In this document: positions 37,206 through 46,225 of the stretch, in pieces
How the letters are laid out: every line of letters starts with the position of its first letter
Numbering within the stretch: position 1 is the first letter of the stretch
From: an uncultured Paracoccaceae bacterium
Lineage (GTDB): Bacteria; Pseudomonadota; Alphaproteobacteria; Rhodobacterales; Rhodobacteraceae
Length of the DNA stretch: 64,000 nt
Assembly (NCBI GenBank): GCA_947496605.1
Contig: CANMDF010000001.1
Span: forward strand, 806,001-870,000
Reading direction: 5' to 3'
Made by a program: the position numbers and the translations under genes
Notes under the pieces: model-generated
The model's database searches: none
What the model saw: only the letters and a program-made list of their open reading frames with translations
What the model was told of the DNA's origin: nothing

Positions 37206-37787
37206 CTAGTCCGCTTCCGCCTCGCTCATATCAAGCAAATCGCGAGCAAGGCGGTCACGCAAAGGCAGCAATTGCGCCTCGGTTCCCGTCGCAACGGCAA
37301 TGGTCTGAGATGTATCACTATAGCCCAGCGAAAGGTTGGTTTGACCGCCCGCTTCTTCGATATCCAGATAAACGCCACCAATCTCTTCAAAGGCGTAGGT
37401 CGCAACAATCGTGGGCTTACCAGAACGGTTGCAGACAACTTCGCGAATTTCGTTTTGTTGCGTGTCGACGTGGACTTCAGTCTGTGTGCCGCGACTTGCG
37501 AACCACAGTAAATAAAAGGCGGTGGCGCCCATCAAAGCAGCAGCACCCGCGCGCATAATGCCCGCATCACCATCAAAAAACAGCGTTGGCAGGACAAGAA
37601 CACCAAAGGTTGCCGTCATCAAACAAACGCCAAGGAAAAAGCACACCGCCTGGCCAAACATCACAGAAAACGGCGCACCATTGCCGGATCGGATTTTATA
37701 GCCCCAAAAGATGTCTTCGACTTCAAACGGGGACGTTCTAGCGATTTCACCTGTGAAATCAGCACCCATTGCGTTCATGTCTGTCAT
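37206..37787 (-). CDS. Hypothetical membrane protein
   Basis: A 193-aa protein with two membrane helices near residues 45-68 (FGQAVCFFLGVCLMTATFGV) and 76-97 (AGAAALMGATAFYLLWFA), and a soluble C-terminal half rich in beta strand (EVHVDTQQNEIREVVCNRSG, GGVYLDIEEAGGQTNLSLGY). I do not recognise the family, though proteins of this shape are common in Rhodobacteraceae. ATG 37787 follows GAGGAG. It is divergent from the rpsF operon with a 264-bp shared upstream region. Confidence 0.7.
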   Translation of the reverse strand: MTDMNAMGADFTGEIARTSPFEVEDIFWGYKIRSGNGAPFSVMFGQAVCFFLGVCLMTATFGVLVLPTLFFDGDAGIMRAGAAALMGATAFYLLWFASRGTQTEVHVDTQQNEIREVVCNRSGKPTIVATYAFEEIGGVYLDIEEAGGQTNLSLGYSDTSQTIAVATGTEAQLLPLRDRLARDLLDMSEAEAD

Positions 37788-37914
37788 TTTGCCCACTCCT
37801 CTTTTCGTCCTATTAGAATCGTCACTAAAGGCGGCAATAAAGGGGCAAGCTCAAGGCGGGGTTAAGAAATCTGACAATGTTGCTAAAACGCTTCTTTTCC
37901 TAGTGTTTCATGGC

Positions 37915-37942
37915 TTGCATCACACCATATGGGCTGTATAAG
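37915..37942 (+). promoter_or_regulatory. Probable sigma-70 promoter of rpsF-rpsR-rplI
   Basis: TTGCAT at 37915-37920 and TATAAG at 37937-37942 are separated by 16 bp. This is the best-placed sigma-70 pair seen in the window and leaves a leader of about 100 nt before the rpsF ATG. Confidence 0.6.
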
Positions 37943-37944
37943 GC

Positions 37945-38018
37945 CCCATCCTTGCTGCAACTGTATGAACTGCGCAGCCTCTCGTGGATGGGACGCATGC
38001 AAGGTTAAACGCCCATCC
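37945..38018 (+). promoter_or_regulatory. Structured rpsF leader with mutually exclusive hairpins
   Basis: GGATGGG at 37986-37992 can pair with CCCATCC upstream (37945-37951) or with a second CCCATCC downstream (38012-38018), but not both. The upstream pairing encloses an inner stem GCTGC/GCAGC (37953-37957 with 37974-37978). The second pairing would bring structure to within 33 nt of the rpsF start. This resembles an autoregulatory ribosomal-protein leader; S6:S18-binding leaders are known, but I could not match that motif's details. Confidence 0.5.
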
Positions 38019-38051
38019 TATGAAATGCGCTGATTATGAACTGGAGTACGC

Positions 38052-38405
38052 ATGCCGCTATACGAGCATGTCATGATTGCGCGTCAGGACCTGTCCAACA
38101 CGCAAGCTGAAAGCCTTATCGAACATTTCGGAACCGTTCTTGCCGACAACGGCGGCAAGTTGCTGGAAAACGAATACTGGGGCGTCAAAACGATGGCCTA
38201 TAAGATCAACAAAAACCGCAAGGGCCACTACGCCCTGCTACGCACTGATGCGCCTGCTCCTGCTATTCAGGAAATGGAACGTCTGATGCGCCTGCACGAA
38301 GACGTAATGCGCGTGCTTACCATCAAGGTTGATGCGCACCAGGAAGGTCCTTCCGTGCAAATGCAAAAACGCGAAGAACGTGGCGAACGCCGCGAGCGCC
38401 GCTAA
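38052..38405 (+). CDS. rpsF: 30S ribosomal protein S6
   Basis: A 117-aa small-subunit protein that pairs with S18 on the platform. MPLYEHVMIARQDLSNTQAE opening, GGKLLENEYWGVKTMAYKI and KNRKGHYALLRTDAPAPA are typical. The C-terminal tail is basic and Arg/Glu-rich (QKREERGERRERR). First gene of rpsF-rpsR-rplI, downstream of a structured leader. Confidence 0.97.
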   Translation: MPLYEHVMIARQDLSNTQAESLIEHFGTVLADNGGKLLENEYWGVKTMAYKINKNRKGHYALLRTDAPAPAIQEMERLMRLHEDVMRVLTIKVDAHQEGPSVQMQKREERGERRERR

Positions 38406-38432
38406 TCGTTGATCTGAGAAAGGACATCAATC

Positions 38433-38660
38433 ATGGCTACTAAACCATTTTTCCGTCGTCGTAAGTCCGATCCGTTTGAGGGCGATAACGCCCCTAAGAT
38501 CGACTACAAAGACACTCGCCTTTTGCAGCGCTACATTTCTGAGCGCGGCAAAATCGTTCCCGCCCGTATTACAGCTGTTGGTGCAAAGAACCAGCGCGCC
38601 CTCGCCCGTGCGATCAAGCGTGCCCGTTTCCTTGCCCTGCTGCCATACGCCGTAAAGTAA
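38433..38660 (+). CDS. rpsR: 30S ribosomal protein S18
   Basis: A 75-aa protein partner of S6. [19 protein letters not shown] opening and the conserved [20 protein letters not shown] and [18 protein letters not shown]. It carries no zinc-binding cysteines. A GAAAGGA site lies upstream, 27 nt after the rpsF stop. Confidence 0.97.
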   Translation: MATKPFFRRRKSDPFEGDNAPKIDYKDTRLLQRYISERGKIVPARITAVGAKNQRALARAIKRARFLALLPYAVK

Positions 38661-38672
38661 GGAATAAATCAC

Positions 38673-39305
38673 ATGGACGTTATTCTACTTGAGCGCGTGG
38701 CAAAGCTTGGCCAAATGGGCGAAGTTGTGTCCGTCAAGCAAGGTTACGCTCGTAACTTTCTTCTACCACAGGGCAAAGCTCTGCGGGTGAACGCTGCCAA
38801 TATGGCACGGTTTGAGGCTGAAAAGGCCCAGATGGAAGCACGCAACCTGGAAACCAAAAAAGAAGCAGAAGCACTGGCTGAAAAGCTGGACGGTGAAACA
38901 TTCATCATCATCCGCTCTGCATCTGACGCAGGTTCGCTTTACGGGTCGGTTACAACACGTGACGCCGCAGAAGCTGCAACAGAATCAGGTTTCTCAGTCG
39001 ACAAAAAGCAGGTTGTCTTGCTTGGCGCGATCAAAGAACTGGGCCTGCACGACGTATCTGTCGAGCTCCACCCAGAGGTCGCTGCAACAATCACACTGAA
39101 TGTTGCGCGTTCCGTTGAAGAAGCCGAATTGCAAGCCGCTGGTAAATCCATCGCTGAACTGGCTGCCGAAGAAGAAGCTGCTGCTGAATTCGAAATTCAA
39201 GAGCTGTTCGACGATATCGGCGCCGCCGCATCTGAAGACGATGATCTGGCTGAATCAGCCGGTGTTGAAACAGAAGCAGCCGCAGAAGAGACAAAAGAAG
39301 ACTAA
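38673..39305 (+). CDS. rplI: 50S ribosomal protein L9
   Basis: A 210-aa large-subunit protein. N domain [20 protein letters not shown] with [16 protein letters not shown], central helix ([20 protein letters not shown]), C domain with [15 protein letters not shown] and [15 protein letters not shown]. It is about 60 residues longer than E. coli L9 because of an acidic C-terminal extension ([20 protein letters not shown] and beyond), which is common in Rhodobacteraceae. Last gene of the operon. Confidence 0.96.
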   Translation: MDVILLERVAKLGQMGEVVSVKQGYARNFLLPQGKALRVNAANMARFEAEKAQMEARNLETKKEAEALAEKLDGETFIIIRSASDAGSLYGSVTTRDAAEAATESGFSVDKKQVVLLGAIKELGLHDVSVELHPEVAATITLNVARSVEEAELQAAGKSIAELAAEEEAAAEFEIQELFDDIGAAASEDDDLAESAGVETEAAAEETKED

Positions 39306-39330
39306 TCTTCTTTAGTTTCTAAGAAAATGA

Positions 39331-39359
39331 AGGCCGCTCCGAAATGGGGCGGCCTTTTT
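39331..39359 (+). terminator. Rho-independent terminator of rpsF-rpsR-rplI
   Basis: AGGCCGCTCC pairs with GGGGCGGCCT (one G-U) and is followed by TTTTC, 26 nt after the rplI stop. Confidence 0.9.
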
Positions 39360-39444
39360 CGTTTCGGACATTAGTTCTGGTATTCGCGCACCCTGCCCCT
39401 TTAGCATCAAGGCCAACTTCAGTGATCACTTCGCGGGACAGCCA

Positions 39445-40080
39445 ATGCCATATCAACCCACCGACATCCTGACATCTGAAACCGAAATACGTGAAGTCAT
39501 CGACGGCATCCACCCCGCCCAAACCCTCAAGATCCTCGACCACATCGACACGCATTGCCGCGTTTGGATCGAACGCAGCCCTTTCATAGTAATGTCTACA
39601 GTCGACGCCGTAGGCAAACTCGATACCTCCCCCAAAGGCGACCCGGCAGGTTTTGTCAAAGTCGTCGATGAAAAAACGCTCGCCATACCGGACCGTCCGG
39701 GCAACCACCGTTTCGATAGCTTCCAAAACATTCTGCAGACGGGTCGCATCGGGATCGTTTTTTTGGTCCCTAACCGCAACGAAGTCGTGCGCGTTAACGG
39801 CAGCGCCAAAATCGTGCGTGATGTGCCCTTGCGCGAAAGCATGGAAATCAACGGACGCATCCCCGCATTTGCAATTGTCGTGCGGGTCGAAGAAGCGTTT
39901 TATCACTGTGGCAAAGCGATCATCCGCTCAAAGCTGTGGAAACCTGATCAGGCCGCCGCAACCGATGGACTGCCCACTTATGGTGAAGCACTTTTTGACC
40001 AATCTCGTAGCGGGCAAACCCAAGAGGAAATTGAAGCGCGGTTAAAGCATAACGATGAGAACCGCCTTTACGATGAATAG
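39445..40080 (+). CDS. PPOX-class (pyridoxamine oxidase-like) flavoprotein
   Basis: A 211-aa cytoplasmic protein of the split-barrel flavin-binding superfamily, MSMEG_1061-like subgroup by recall. Key segments: ERSPFIVMSTVDAVGKLDTS, PKGDPAGFVKVVDEKTLAIP, GNHRFDSFQNILQTGRIGIV and VRVNGSAKIVRD. The subgroup binds FMN or a related cofactor and has no fixed substrate. It is monocistronic, between rplI and hcp. Confidence 0.85.
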   Translation: MPYQPTDILTSETEIREVIDGIHPAQTLKILDHIDTHCRVWIERSPFIVMSTVDAVGKLDTSPKGDPAGFVKVVDEKTLAIPDRPGNHRFDSFQNILQTGRIGIVFLVPNRNEVVRVNGSAKIVRDVPLRESMEINGRIPAFAIVVRVEEAFYHCGKAIIRSKLWKPDQAAATDGLPTYGEALFDQSRSGQTQEEIEARLKHNDENRLYDE

Positions 40081-40269
40081 TCGGATACGGTGCTGCTTCT
40101 TCAAAATAGCCTAAGTTTCAATTTCACGCATATTCTGCTACAGTCGCTGCATTATAAGTTACTATTTTGCCCCGCTCCGGAGCGCATTTAATAAACAAGT
40201 CAACATTCGGCTGTTGCGCTTAAAGGCTCTTCCGGGTGTGCAAAAGAGTATTTGAAAGGACATAAGACC

Positions 40270-40755
40270 ATGGCATTTAAGGGAAATCTCGGCATTCCAG
40301 ACATCCAGGGTGAATCGCGCGACCCCGATCACCGCGGTGAAATAAGCGTCAATGGAATACAGTGGGGCACACGCACCAAAAAGAGCGCGCAAGTCAAACG
40401 CGGGCGCTCAAGATCACGTCCAAAAGTCGATAACCTGACTGTGTTCAAGAGCGTTGACGCGGCAACGCCCTATTTGGCGCTGGCTGCCATGCAAGGCAAA
40501 AGCTTTGATGAGATCGTGTTGATGGTCCGCAAAGACTCTGGTGAAGCGCATCTGGACTATCTGGTGATCACGATGACCAACTGTGTCCTTACCAGCTTTG
40601 ATATTGAGACCGACCCAACGGGAAATGACGACGTCATCTCAGAAGCAGTGTCTATCGGTTTTGAGAGCGTCAAAATAACTTACACAGTCCAAGCTGAAGA
40701 CCATTCGGCTGGGGACGAGCATGAGATTACATATGATGTCGTCGCAGGCGTCTAA
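40270..40755 (+). CDS. Orphan Hcp-family (type VI secretion tube) protein
   Basis: A 161-aa protein of the Hcp family, whose hexameric rings form the type VI secretion tube and can be secreted. Recognisable features: IPDIQGESRDPDHRGEISVN near the N-terminus, FKSVDAATPYLALAAMQGKS, a beta-rich C half with LDYLVITMTNCVLTSFDIET, then SIGFESVKITYTVQ. ATG 40270 follows GAAAGGAC; the longer frame adds six codons. No TssB/C, TssK, ClpV or VgrG genes are present in this window, so it is an orphan here. A basic stretch (KKSAQVKRGRSRSRPK) is inserted near residue 45. Confidence 0.82.
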   Translation: MAFKGNLGIPDIQGESRDPDHRGEISVNGIQWGTRTKKSAQVKRGRSRSRPKVDNLTVFKSVDAATPYLALAAMQGKSFDEIVLMVRKDSGEAHLDYLVITMTNCVLTSFDIETDPTGNDDVISEAVSIGFESVKITYTVQAEDHSAGDEHEITYDVVAGV

Positions 40756-40764
40756 TGCCCAGCG

Positions 40765-40794
40765 AAAAAGGGGCACCCATACGGATGCCCCTTT
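40765..40794. terminator. Bidirectional terminator between hcp and tig
   Basis: AAAGGGGCA (40767-40775) pairs with TGCCCCTTT (40786-40794). The minus strand has TTTTTC after the stem, serving tig; the plus side is weaker. Confidence 0.85.
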
Positions 40795-40816
40795 CCAAAT
40801 TCTTCAGCTGTAGAAC

Positions 40817-42148
40817 TTACTCTTCTTCGAGCTTTTCAACAGCCTTTTGCAGGTCTTCTTTGCTGACCTCTTTGTCTTTCACAGCGGCCTGTTCAAAGAT
40901 GTGGTCAACGACCTTGTCTTCAAACATTGGGGCCTGCAACTGCTGGCGGAACTGTGCGTTCTGCTGCACGAACTCAAAGAACTGCCGTTCTTGGCCCGGG
41001 TATTGGCGGGCTTGGTTCATGATCGCTTGTGTCATTTCCTGATCGGAAACCTTCACTTCAGCTTTCTGACCGATGTCTGCCAACAGCAGGCCTAACTTCA
41101 CACGACGTTCAGCCAGTTTGGTGTGCTCTTTGGTCGGCTTGATCTCGGGGTGATCATGGCCTTCGACCTCAGGGTTTTCGTCATGCCACAACTGGTGTGC
41201 AATTTGGTTCGCCTCGGCTTCAACCAAAGACGCTGGCAGGTCAAACTTGACCTTTTTATCCAATGCATCCAACAGGCCACGCTTTGCAACCGCGCGGGAA
41301 GCACCAGTGTATTCTGCTTCCAAACGCTCAGTGATCTGCGCCTTCAAAGCATCCAGATCTTCGGCGCCGAATTTCTTGGCCAGCTCATCATCCATCTTTG
41401 GCGCTTTTGGCGCTTTGACTTCTTTAATGGTGCAAGAGAAGACAGCTTTCTTACCAGCAAGTGCTTCCGCCTGATAATCCTCTGGGAAGGTCACTTCGAC
41501 GTCTTTTTCGTCACCCGCTTTGACCTTCAAAAGGCCATCTTCAAAACCGGGGATGAATGAATTGGAACCCAGCACAAGTGGGTAATCCTCAGCAGCGCCA
41601 CCTTCAAATGGCTCGCCGTCAACTTTACCAACAAAATCCAGAACAACCTGATCGCCATCTTTGGCTTGGGTCTTCTTCGGCTGGTAATCAACAGCCTGTG
41701 GGCTTTCAGCCAGGTTATCAAGCGCTTCTTTGACCGAATCTTTGTCAGCTTTTACAACCATGCGCTCCAACTTGACCTTGCTGAAATCGACATCTTCGAT
41801 TTCTGGAAGCTTTTCATAGGACACGTCAACTTCAACGTCGTCGCCCTCTTTCCAGTCTTCGTTGGTCATTTTCATCTCAGGCTGAGCAGCCGGACGGTCA
41901 CCTGTTTCTTCCAGATGCGAAGACAGCGCGCCATCAATGGCTTCTTGCATGCTTTCGCCCATCAGACGCTGACCAAACTGCTTGCGCAGCAAGGCCATTG
42001 GTACTTTGCCCTTACGAAAGCCCTTCATTTCAACGGTTGGCTGCGCTTCTTTCAGCTTTTCTTCAACCTTGGCATCCAGTTCAGCCGCCGTGACGGTGAT
42101 CGCATAACCGCGCTTGAGGCCTTCGTTCAGGGTCTCAGTGACCTTCAT
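40817..42148 (-). CDS. tig: Trigger factor
   Basis: A 443-aa ribosome-associated chaperone and prolyl isomerase. N-terminal ribosome-binding domain with the signature [17 protein letters not shown], the FKBP-type PPIase domain ([37 protein letters not shown]), and a helical C domain ([20 protein letters not shown]). It ends with a Glu/Lys-rich coiled tail. ATG 42148 ([15 protein letters not shown]) follows AAGGACAGC; the frame opens 7 codons earlier. The tRNA-Leu gene lies 25 nt upstream on the same strand. Confidence 0.96.
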   Translation of the reverse strand: MKVTETLNEGLKRGYAITVTAAELDAKVEEKLKEAQPTVEMKGFRKGKVPMALLRKQFGQRLMGESMQEAIDGALSSHLEETGDRPAAQPEMKMTNEDWKEGDDVEVDVSYEKLPEIEDVDFSKVKLERMVVKADKDSVKEALDNLAESPQAVDYQPKKTQAKDGDQVVLDFVGKVDGEPFEGGAAEDYPLVLGSNSFIPGFEDGLLKVKAGDEKDVEVTFPEDYQAEALAGKKAVFSCTIKEVKAPKAPKMDDELAKKFGAEDLDALKAQITERLEAEYTGASRAVAKRGLLDALDKKVKFDLPASLVEAEANQIAHQLWHDENPEVEGHDHPEIKPTKEHTKLAERRVKLGLLLADIGQKAEVKVSDQEMTQAIMNQARQYPGQERQFFEFVQQNAQFRQQLQAPMFEDKVVDHIFEQAAVKDKEVSKEDLQKAVEKLEEE

Positions 42149-42173
42149 GTGCTGTCCTTCTTTTTTCAAACTT

Positions 42174-42258
42174 TGGTGCGGGTGAAGGGACTCGAACCCC
42201 CACGCCTCGCGGCGCCAGAACCTAAATCTGGTGCGTCTACCAATTCCGCCACACCCGC
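42174..42258 (-). tRNA. tRNA-Leu, anticodon TAG
   Basis: 85 nt including an encoded CCA. The acceptor stem GCGGGTG pairs with CACCCGC; the D arm holds AATTGGTAGACGC; the anticodon stem CCAGA/TCTGG encloses TTTAGGT with anticodon TAG; a long variable arm and the T arm with GGTTCGAGTCC follow. All class II leucine features are visible. Confidence 0.97.
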
Positions 42259-42261
42259 ATG

Positions 42262-42291
42262 ATCAAAAGGGGCAGGTTTTGGGCCTGCCCC
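42262..42291 (-). terminator. Terminator between nnr and tRNA-Leu
   Basis: GGGGCAGG (42269-42276) pairs with CCTGCCCC (42284-42291); on the minus strand TTTTGATC follows. It ends the NAD(P)HX repair transcript just before the tRNA. Confidence 0.8.
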
Positions 42292-42344
42292 CGGTTGCGC
42301 GCTGTCTAGCAAAGGAATGCAGCGGATGCGAGAGGAAAAATCGC

Positions 42345-44081
42345 TTAAATGCCCAACGTGCGAAAGACTTTCGGCAGTTCTTCGGGCAGGTCCTCTGCAA
42401 TCAGCCCCGGACCAATGGAAAGTGCGCATTCGGTATGAAGCCAAGCCCCTGTTTCCGCAGCCTGCATCGGCGCGAATCCACGGGCCAAAAGCCCGGTGAT
42501 GAACCCCGCTAAGACGTCGCCCGACCCGGCCGTCGCCAGCCAAGGTGCGCTGCGCTCATAAACGGACGCATTGATACTACACCGTCCTGATGGATCAGCG
42601 ATGACAGTATCCGGACCCTTGAACAAAACCACACACCCGGCCCGATTTGCGGCGTCCCGCGTTGCATCCACTTTGGAATATGCCGGGCCTTTGGTGGCAG
42701 GTGCGGCCAGCCTCTCAGTCAGATCAGGAAACAGGCGTGCAAATTCACCACCATGCGGCGTCAGCACACATTTATCATGCAACTTGGAAAACAATGCGGG
42801 ATCGCCAGCCAACAGCGTCAGAGCATCCGCATCCAAAACCGTAGGGCGGGGTTCCTCCCCGCCAAGCGCCGCATCAACCAAAGCCGCCTCGCGCAGCCCC
42901 GTCCCCATTCCCGGCCCAAGACAAAGTGCATTAATGCGCGGATCACGCAAAACAGCGCCCAAATCGCCTGCGTCTTTCACCCTAGACAGCATAACCGCAT
43001 TCAATTGCGCCGCATTCTCGATCAAAGCCGCAGGCGGACATCCCACTGTCACCGCCCCTGCCCCAACTCGCAAAGCACCACGGGCAGCAAGACGCGCAGC
43101 ACCACCTTTGCCAACGCCACCGGAGAGGATAAGGGCATGGCCGTGGGAGTATTTGTGGCCGACACCTTTTGCGAACCGCCCGGGGTCTAGCGCAAAGAAC
43201 GGGCGTTTATCAGGCTGCAGTCGCTTAGCAAGCACCAATGTTGTGTCAGGAAAGCGTACTATATTGCCGCGTCCAGTATGCGGATTGGGTTTGCATTCTC
43301 TAAAGTTCTGCAGCCCGATGTCTTTGATTGCAACGCGCCCACAATGCTCGGGACCATCCTGCAGAAAGTGGCCGCGTTTCGGACTGTCGAATGTCACAGT
43401 TAGCCGCGAAAGAACGCCGATTGGAACGGCTGCGCGAGGATGCAAAGTCACCACTCTACCGCTATCAGAACAAAGTCCGGACGGCACATCAATGGCAACA
43501 AGACGGGAACGGTAATCGTCACCACCATAGCCATTCAGATGTCTCAGAAAGTTAGCCAATTCGCCCTCGACAGGACGCTTAAAACCAATGCCAAAAAGTG
43601 CGTCAACATAGATGTCTGCGAACACGCCTTCAAACCGACCATGTCGAAAGGCGCGTTCAGTCAGTTGCGCGACTTCGCCAAGTTCAGACCACCGCTCATA
43701 ATTCACCTTCGCATCCGGCGGCAGCTTCCCGGCATCTCCATACAAAAACACCTCAACATCCCACCCGGCCTCTTTGAACAACCGCGCGACAACAAACCCA
43801 TCCCCGCCGTTATTCCCCGGCCCACACAACACCACGGCGCGGTGCCCCTTATCATCTTGCCCATTAAACTCCTGGGGGTCGCTATTGTCGCGCCATTGGT
43901 CCGAGGGACAATGGCGACGGGTTGGCCCCCAAGACGGCGCCAATTCAGGCCATTCCTCAAAAATCGCTGCCACAACGCCCCGCCCCACGCGTTCCATCAG
44001 CTCAAGTCCAGTCACCTCGCCCGCATCAATGGCAGCCTGTTCAATCGCCTTCATTTGCGCAGCAGTTAACAGTTCGGTCAT
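42345..44081 (-). CDS. nnr: Bifunctional NAD(P)H-hydrate epimerase/dehydratase
   Basis: A 578-aa fusion enzyme that repairs hydrated NAD(P)H. N-terminal YjeF_N epimerase (MTELLTAAQMKAIEQAAID, GPGNNGGDGFVVARLFKEAG) and C-terminal carbohydrate-kinase-fold dehydratase (HALILSGGVGKGGAARLAAR, LCLGPGMGTG, VLTPHGGEFARLFPDL, LATAGSGDVLAGFITGLLA). ATG 44081 fits the family; an upstream extension of 17 codons is not supported. Oddity: about 29 residues, roughly GPTRRHCPSDQWRDN through QEFNGQDDKG, interrupt the epimerase between helix 1 and the GPGNNGGDGF loop; they are encoded by a palindromic element (see the repeat at 43844-43932). Confidence 0.93.
   Translation of the reverse strand: MTELLTAAQMKAIEQAAIDAGEVTGLELMERVGRGVVAAIFEEWPELAPSWGPTRRHCPSDQWRDNSDPQEFNGQDDKGHRAVVLCGPGNNGGDGFVVARLFKEAGWDVEVFLYGDAGKLPPDAKVNYERWSELGEVAQLTERAFRHGRFEGVFADIYVDALFGIGFKRPVEGELANFLRHLNGYGGDDYRSRLVAIDVPSGLCSDSGRVVTLHPRAAVPIGVLSRLTVTFDSPKRGHFLQDGPEHCGRVAIKDIGLQNFRECKPNPHTGRGNIVRFPDTTLVLAKRLQPDKRPFFALDPGRFAKGVGHKYSHGHALILSGGVGKGGAARLAARGALRVGAGAVTVGCPPAALIENAAQLNAVMLSRVKDAGDLGAVLRDPRINALCLGPGMGTGLREAALVDAALGGEEPRPTVLDADALTLLAGDPALFSKLHDKCVLTPHGGEFARLFPDLTERLAAPATKGPAYSKVDATRDAANRAGCVVLFKGPDTVIADPSGRCSINASVYERSAPWLATAGSGDVLAGFITGLLARGFAPMQAAETGAWLHTECALSIGPGLIAEDLPEELPKVFRTLGI
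43844..43932. repeat. Palindromic element inserted in frame within nnr
   Basis: About 89 bp of nested imperfect palindrome. The inner arms are GTCGCGCCATTGGTCC (43887-43902) and GGGACAATGGCGAC (43905-43918); the outer arms are CTGGGGG (43872-43878) and CCCCCAA (43926-43932). It keeps the nnr frame open and adds a Pro/Asp/Gln-rich, Trp/Cys-containing peptide not expected in the epimerase fold. The character recalls REP-like or Rickettsia-type intragenic palindromic elements. No second copy was seen in this window. Confidence 0.65.
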
Positions 44082-44220
44082 TGTTTCAGCACCCAGAGTT
44101 TGCAGAATGCCCGCCAAACAACCAAGTTGCACAAAAATTAGGCAACACGTAGTCTTTCGCCTGACCAGCTTGCGTTCAAGTTCTGCTACGAATTGTCCCT
44201 ATGCAAGAGAAATGGTCTGA

Positions 44221-44592
<372 letters not shown>

Positions 44593-44627
44593 TCCAACAC
44601 TACTTCTGCAAAAAAGGGACATCACAG

Positions 44628-46034
44628 ATGGACAACAAAGCTGTTCTGAAACTGATCAAAGACGAGGAAGCCGACTATGTCGACATCCGTTTCACTGATC
44701 CACGCGGCAAACTGCAACACGTGACTGTTGTGGCTGATCTGGTCGACGAAGACTTCCTTGAGGAAGGCTTTATGTTTGACGGATCATCAATCGCTGGCTG
44801 GAAATCCATTGATCAATCCGACATGAAACTGATGCCACAGGCCGAAAGCGCCTATGTCGATCCGTTCTATGCCGAAAAGACAGTGTGCATTAACTGTAAC
44901 ATCGTCGAGCCAGACACAATGGAAGCCTACGACCGCGACCCACGTGGTACCGCTGTCAAAGCTGAGGAATACCTCAAGTCGACAGGCATCGGTGATGTGT
45001 CCTACTTCGGCCCAGAAGCTGAATTCTTCGTCTTTGACGATGTGCGCTTCAGCGTCTCCATGAACAAAGTGTCCTTTGAAGTCGACGCAATCGACGGCGC
45101 TTGGAACACAGATACCGAGTACGAGATGGGCAACACTGGCCACCGTCCCGGCATCAAAGGCGGCTACTTCCCTGTGAACCCAATCGACGATGCGCAGGAA
45201 ATGCGCTCTGAGATGCTGTCCACAATGAAGCGCATGGGCATGAAGGTCGACAAGCACCACCACGAAGTGGCGTCTTGCCAGCACGAGCTGGGCTTGATCT
45301 TTGGCTCACTGACACACCAAGCGGACGAGCTGCAAAAATATAAGTACGTGATCCACAACGTGGCACAGGCTTACGGCAAATCAGCGACATTCATGCCCAA
45401 GCCAATCGCGGGCGACAACGGCACAGGCATGCACGTGAACATGTCGATCTACAAAGATGGCAAGCCGATCTTTGCAGGCGACAAATACGCGGATCTGTCA
45501 CAGGAAGCGCTATATTTCATCGGCGGTATCCTCAAGCACGCCCAAGCGCTGAACGCGATCACAAACCCGTCCACAAACAGCTACAAGCGCCTGATCCCAG
45601 GCTTTGAAGCGCCGGTTCTGCGCGCCTACTCTGCGCGTAACCGGTCCGGTTGTGTGCGTATCCCATGGGCAGAAAACCCAAAGGCCAAGCGCGTCGAGGC
45701 ACGTTTCCCTGATCCAGCAGCCAACCCATATTTGTGCTTTGCGGCCTTGTTGATGGCTGGCCTTGACGGGATCAAAAACAAGATCGATCCAGGCCCATCT
45801 TCCGACAAAGACCTCTACGACCTGCCACCAGAAGAACTGGCAGCGATCCCAACGGTCTGTGGCTCCTTGCGCGAAGCACTCGAAGCACTGGAAGCAGACC
45901 ACGAGTTCCTGCTGGCCGGTGACGTGTTCACCAAAGACCAGCTGGAAGGCTACATGGAACTGAAGTGGGAAGAGGTCTACGCCTACGAGCACACACCACA
46001 CCCAATGGAATACAAGCTGTACTACAGCTGCTAA
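44628..46034 (+). CDS. glnA: Glutamine synthetase type I
   Basis: A 468-aa dodecameric enzyme that makes glutamine from glutamate, ammonia and ATP. Landmarks: [92 protein letters not shown] and [18 protein letters not shown]. The adenylylation tyrosine region lies in [12 protein letters not shown]. Controlled with glnB in one transcript, ending in a strong terminator. Confidence 0.97.
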   Translation: MDNKAVLKLIKDEEADYVDIRFTDPRGKLQHVTVVADLVDEDFLEEGFMFDGSSIAGWKSIDQSDMKLMPQAESAYVDPFYAEKTVCINCNIVEPDTMEAYDRDPRGTAVKAEEYLKSTGIGDVSYFGPEAEFFVFDDVRFSVSMNKVSFEVDAIDGAWNTDTEYEMGNTGHRPGIKGGYFPVNPIDDAQEMRSEMLSTMKRMGMKVDKHHHEVASCQHELGLIFGSLTHQADELQKYKYVIHNVAQAYGKSATFMPKPIAGDNGTGMHVNMSIYKDGKPIFAGDKYADLSQEALYFIGGILKHAQALNAITNPSTNSYKRLIPGFEAPVLRAYSARNRSGCVRIPWAENPKAKRVEARFPDPAANPYLCFAALLMAGLDGIKNKIDPGPSSDKDLYDLPPEELAAIPTVCGSLREALEALEADHEFLLAGDVFTKDQLEGYMELKWEEVYAYEHTPHPMEYKLYYSC

Positions 46035-46050
46035 TTTTCCCAAATGTTTG

Positions 46051-46090
46051 AAAAGGCCCCGTCAGAGCAATCTGGCGGGGCCTTTTTTTA
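46051..46090 (+). terminator. Rho-independent terminator of glnB-glnA
   Basis: AAAAGGCCCCGTCAGA pairs with TCTGGCGGGGCCTTTT (one G-U, 4-nt GCAA loop) and continues in T residues, 17 nt after the glnA stop. Confidence 0.95.
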
Positions 46091-46225
46091 TTTTCGGAGG
46101 TGGGGAAGTTGTCAAGATGGGTGAAGTGGTTTTGCGTGCTTCGAATGTCTGCTTTGAAGCACGAGTTACCCATGCTGCTAGATAAGCGAATGTGTGCTAA
46201 TCAAGTATCAGGGTCTTTTATTAGT

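Noticed and set aside
40081..42148. A type VI secretion locus around hcp
   Set aside because: The neighbours are a PPOX flavoprotein and trigger factor; no other secretion component is present.
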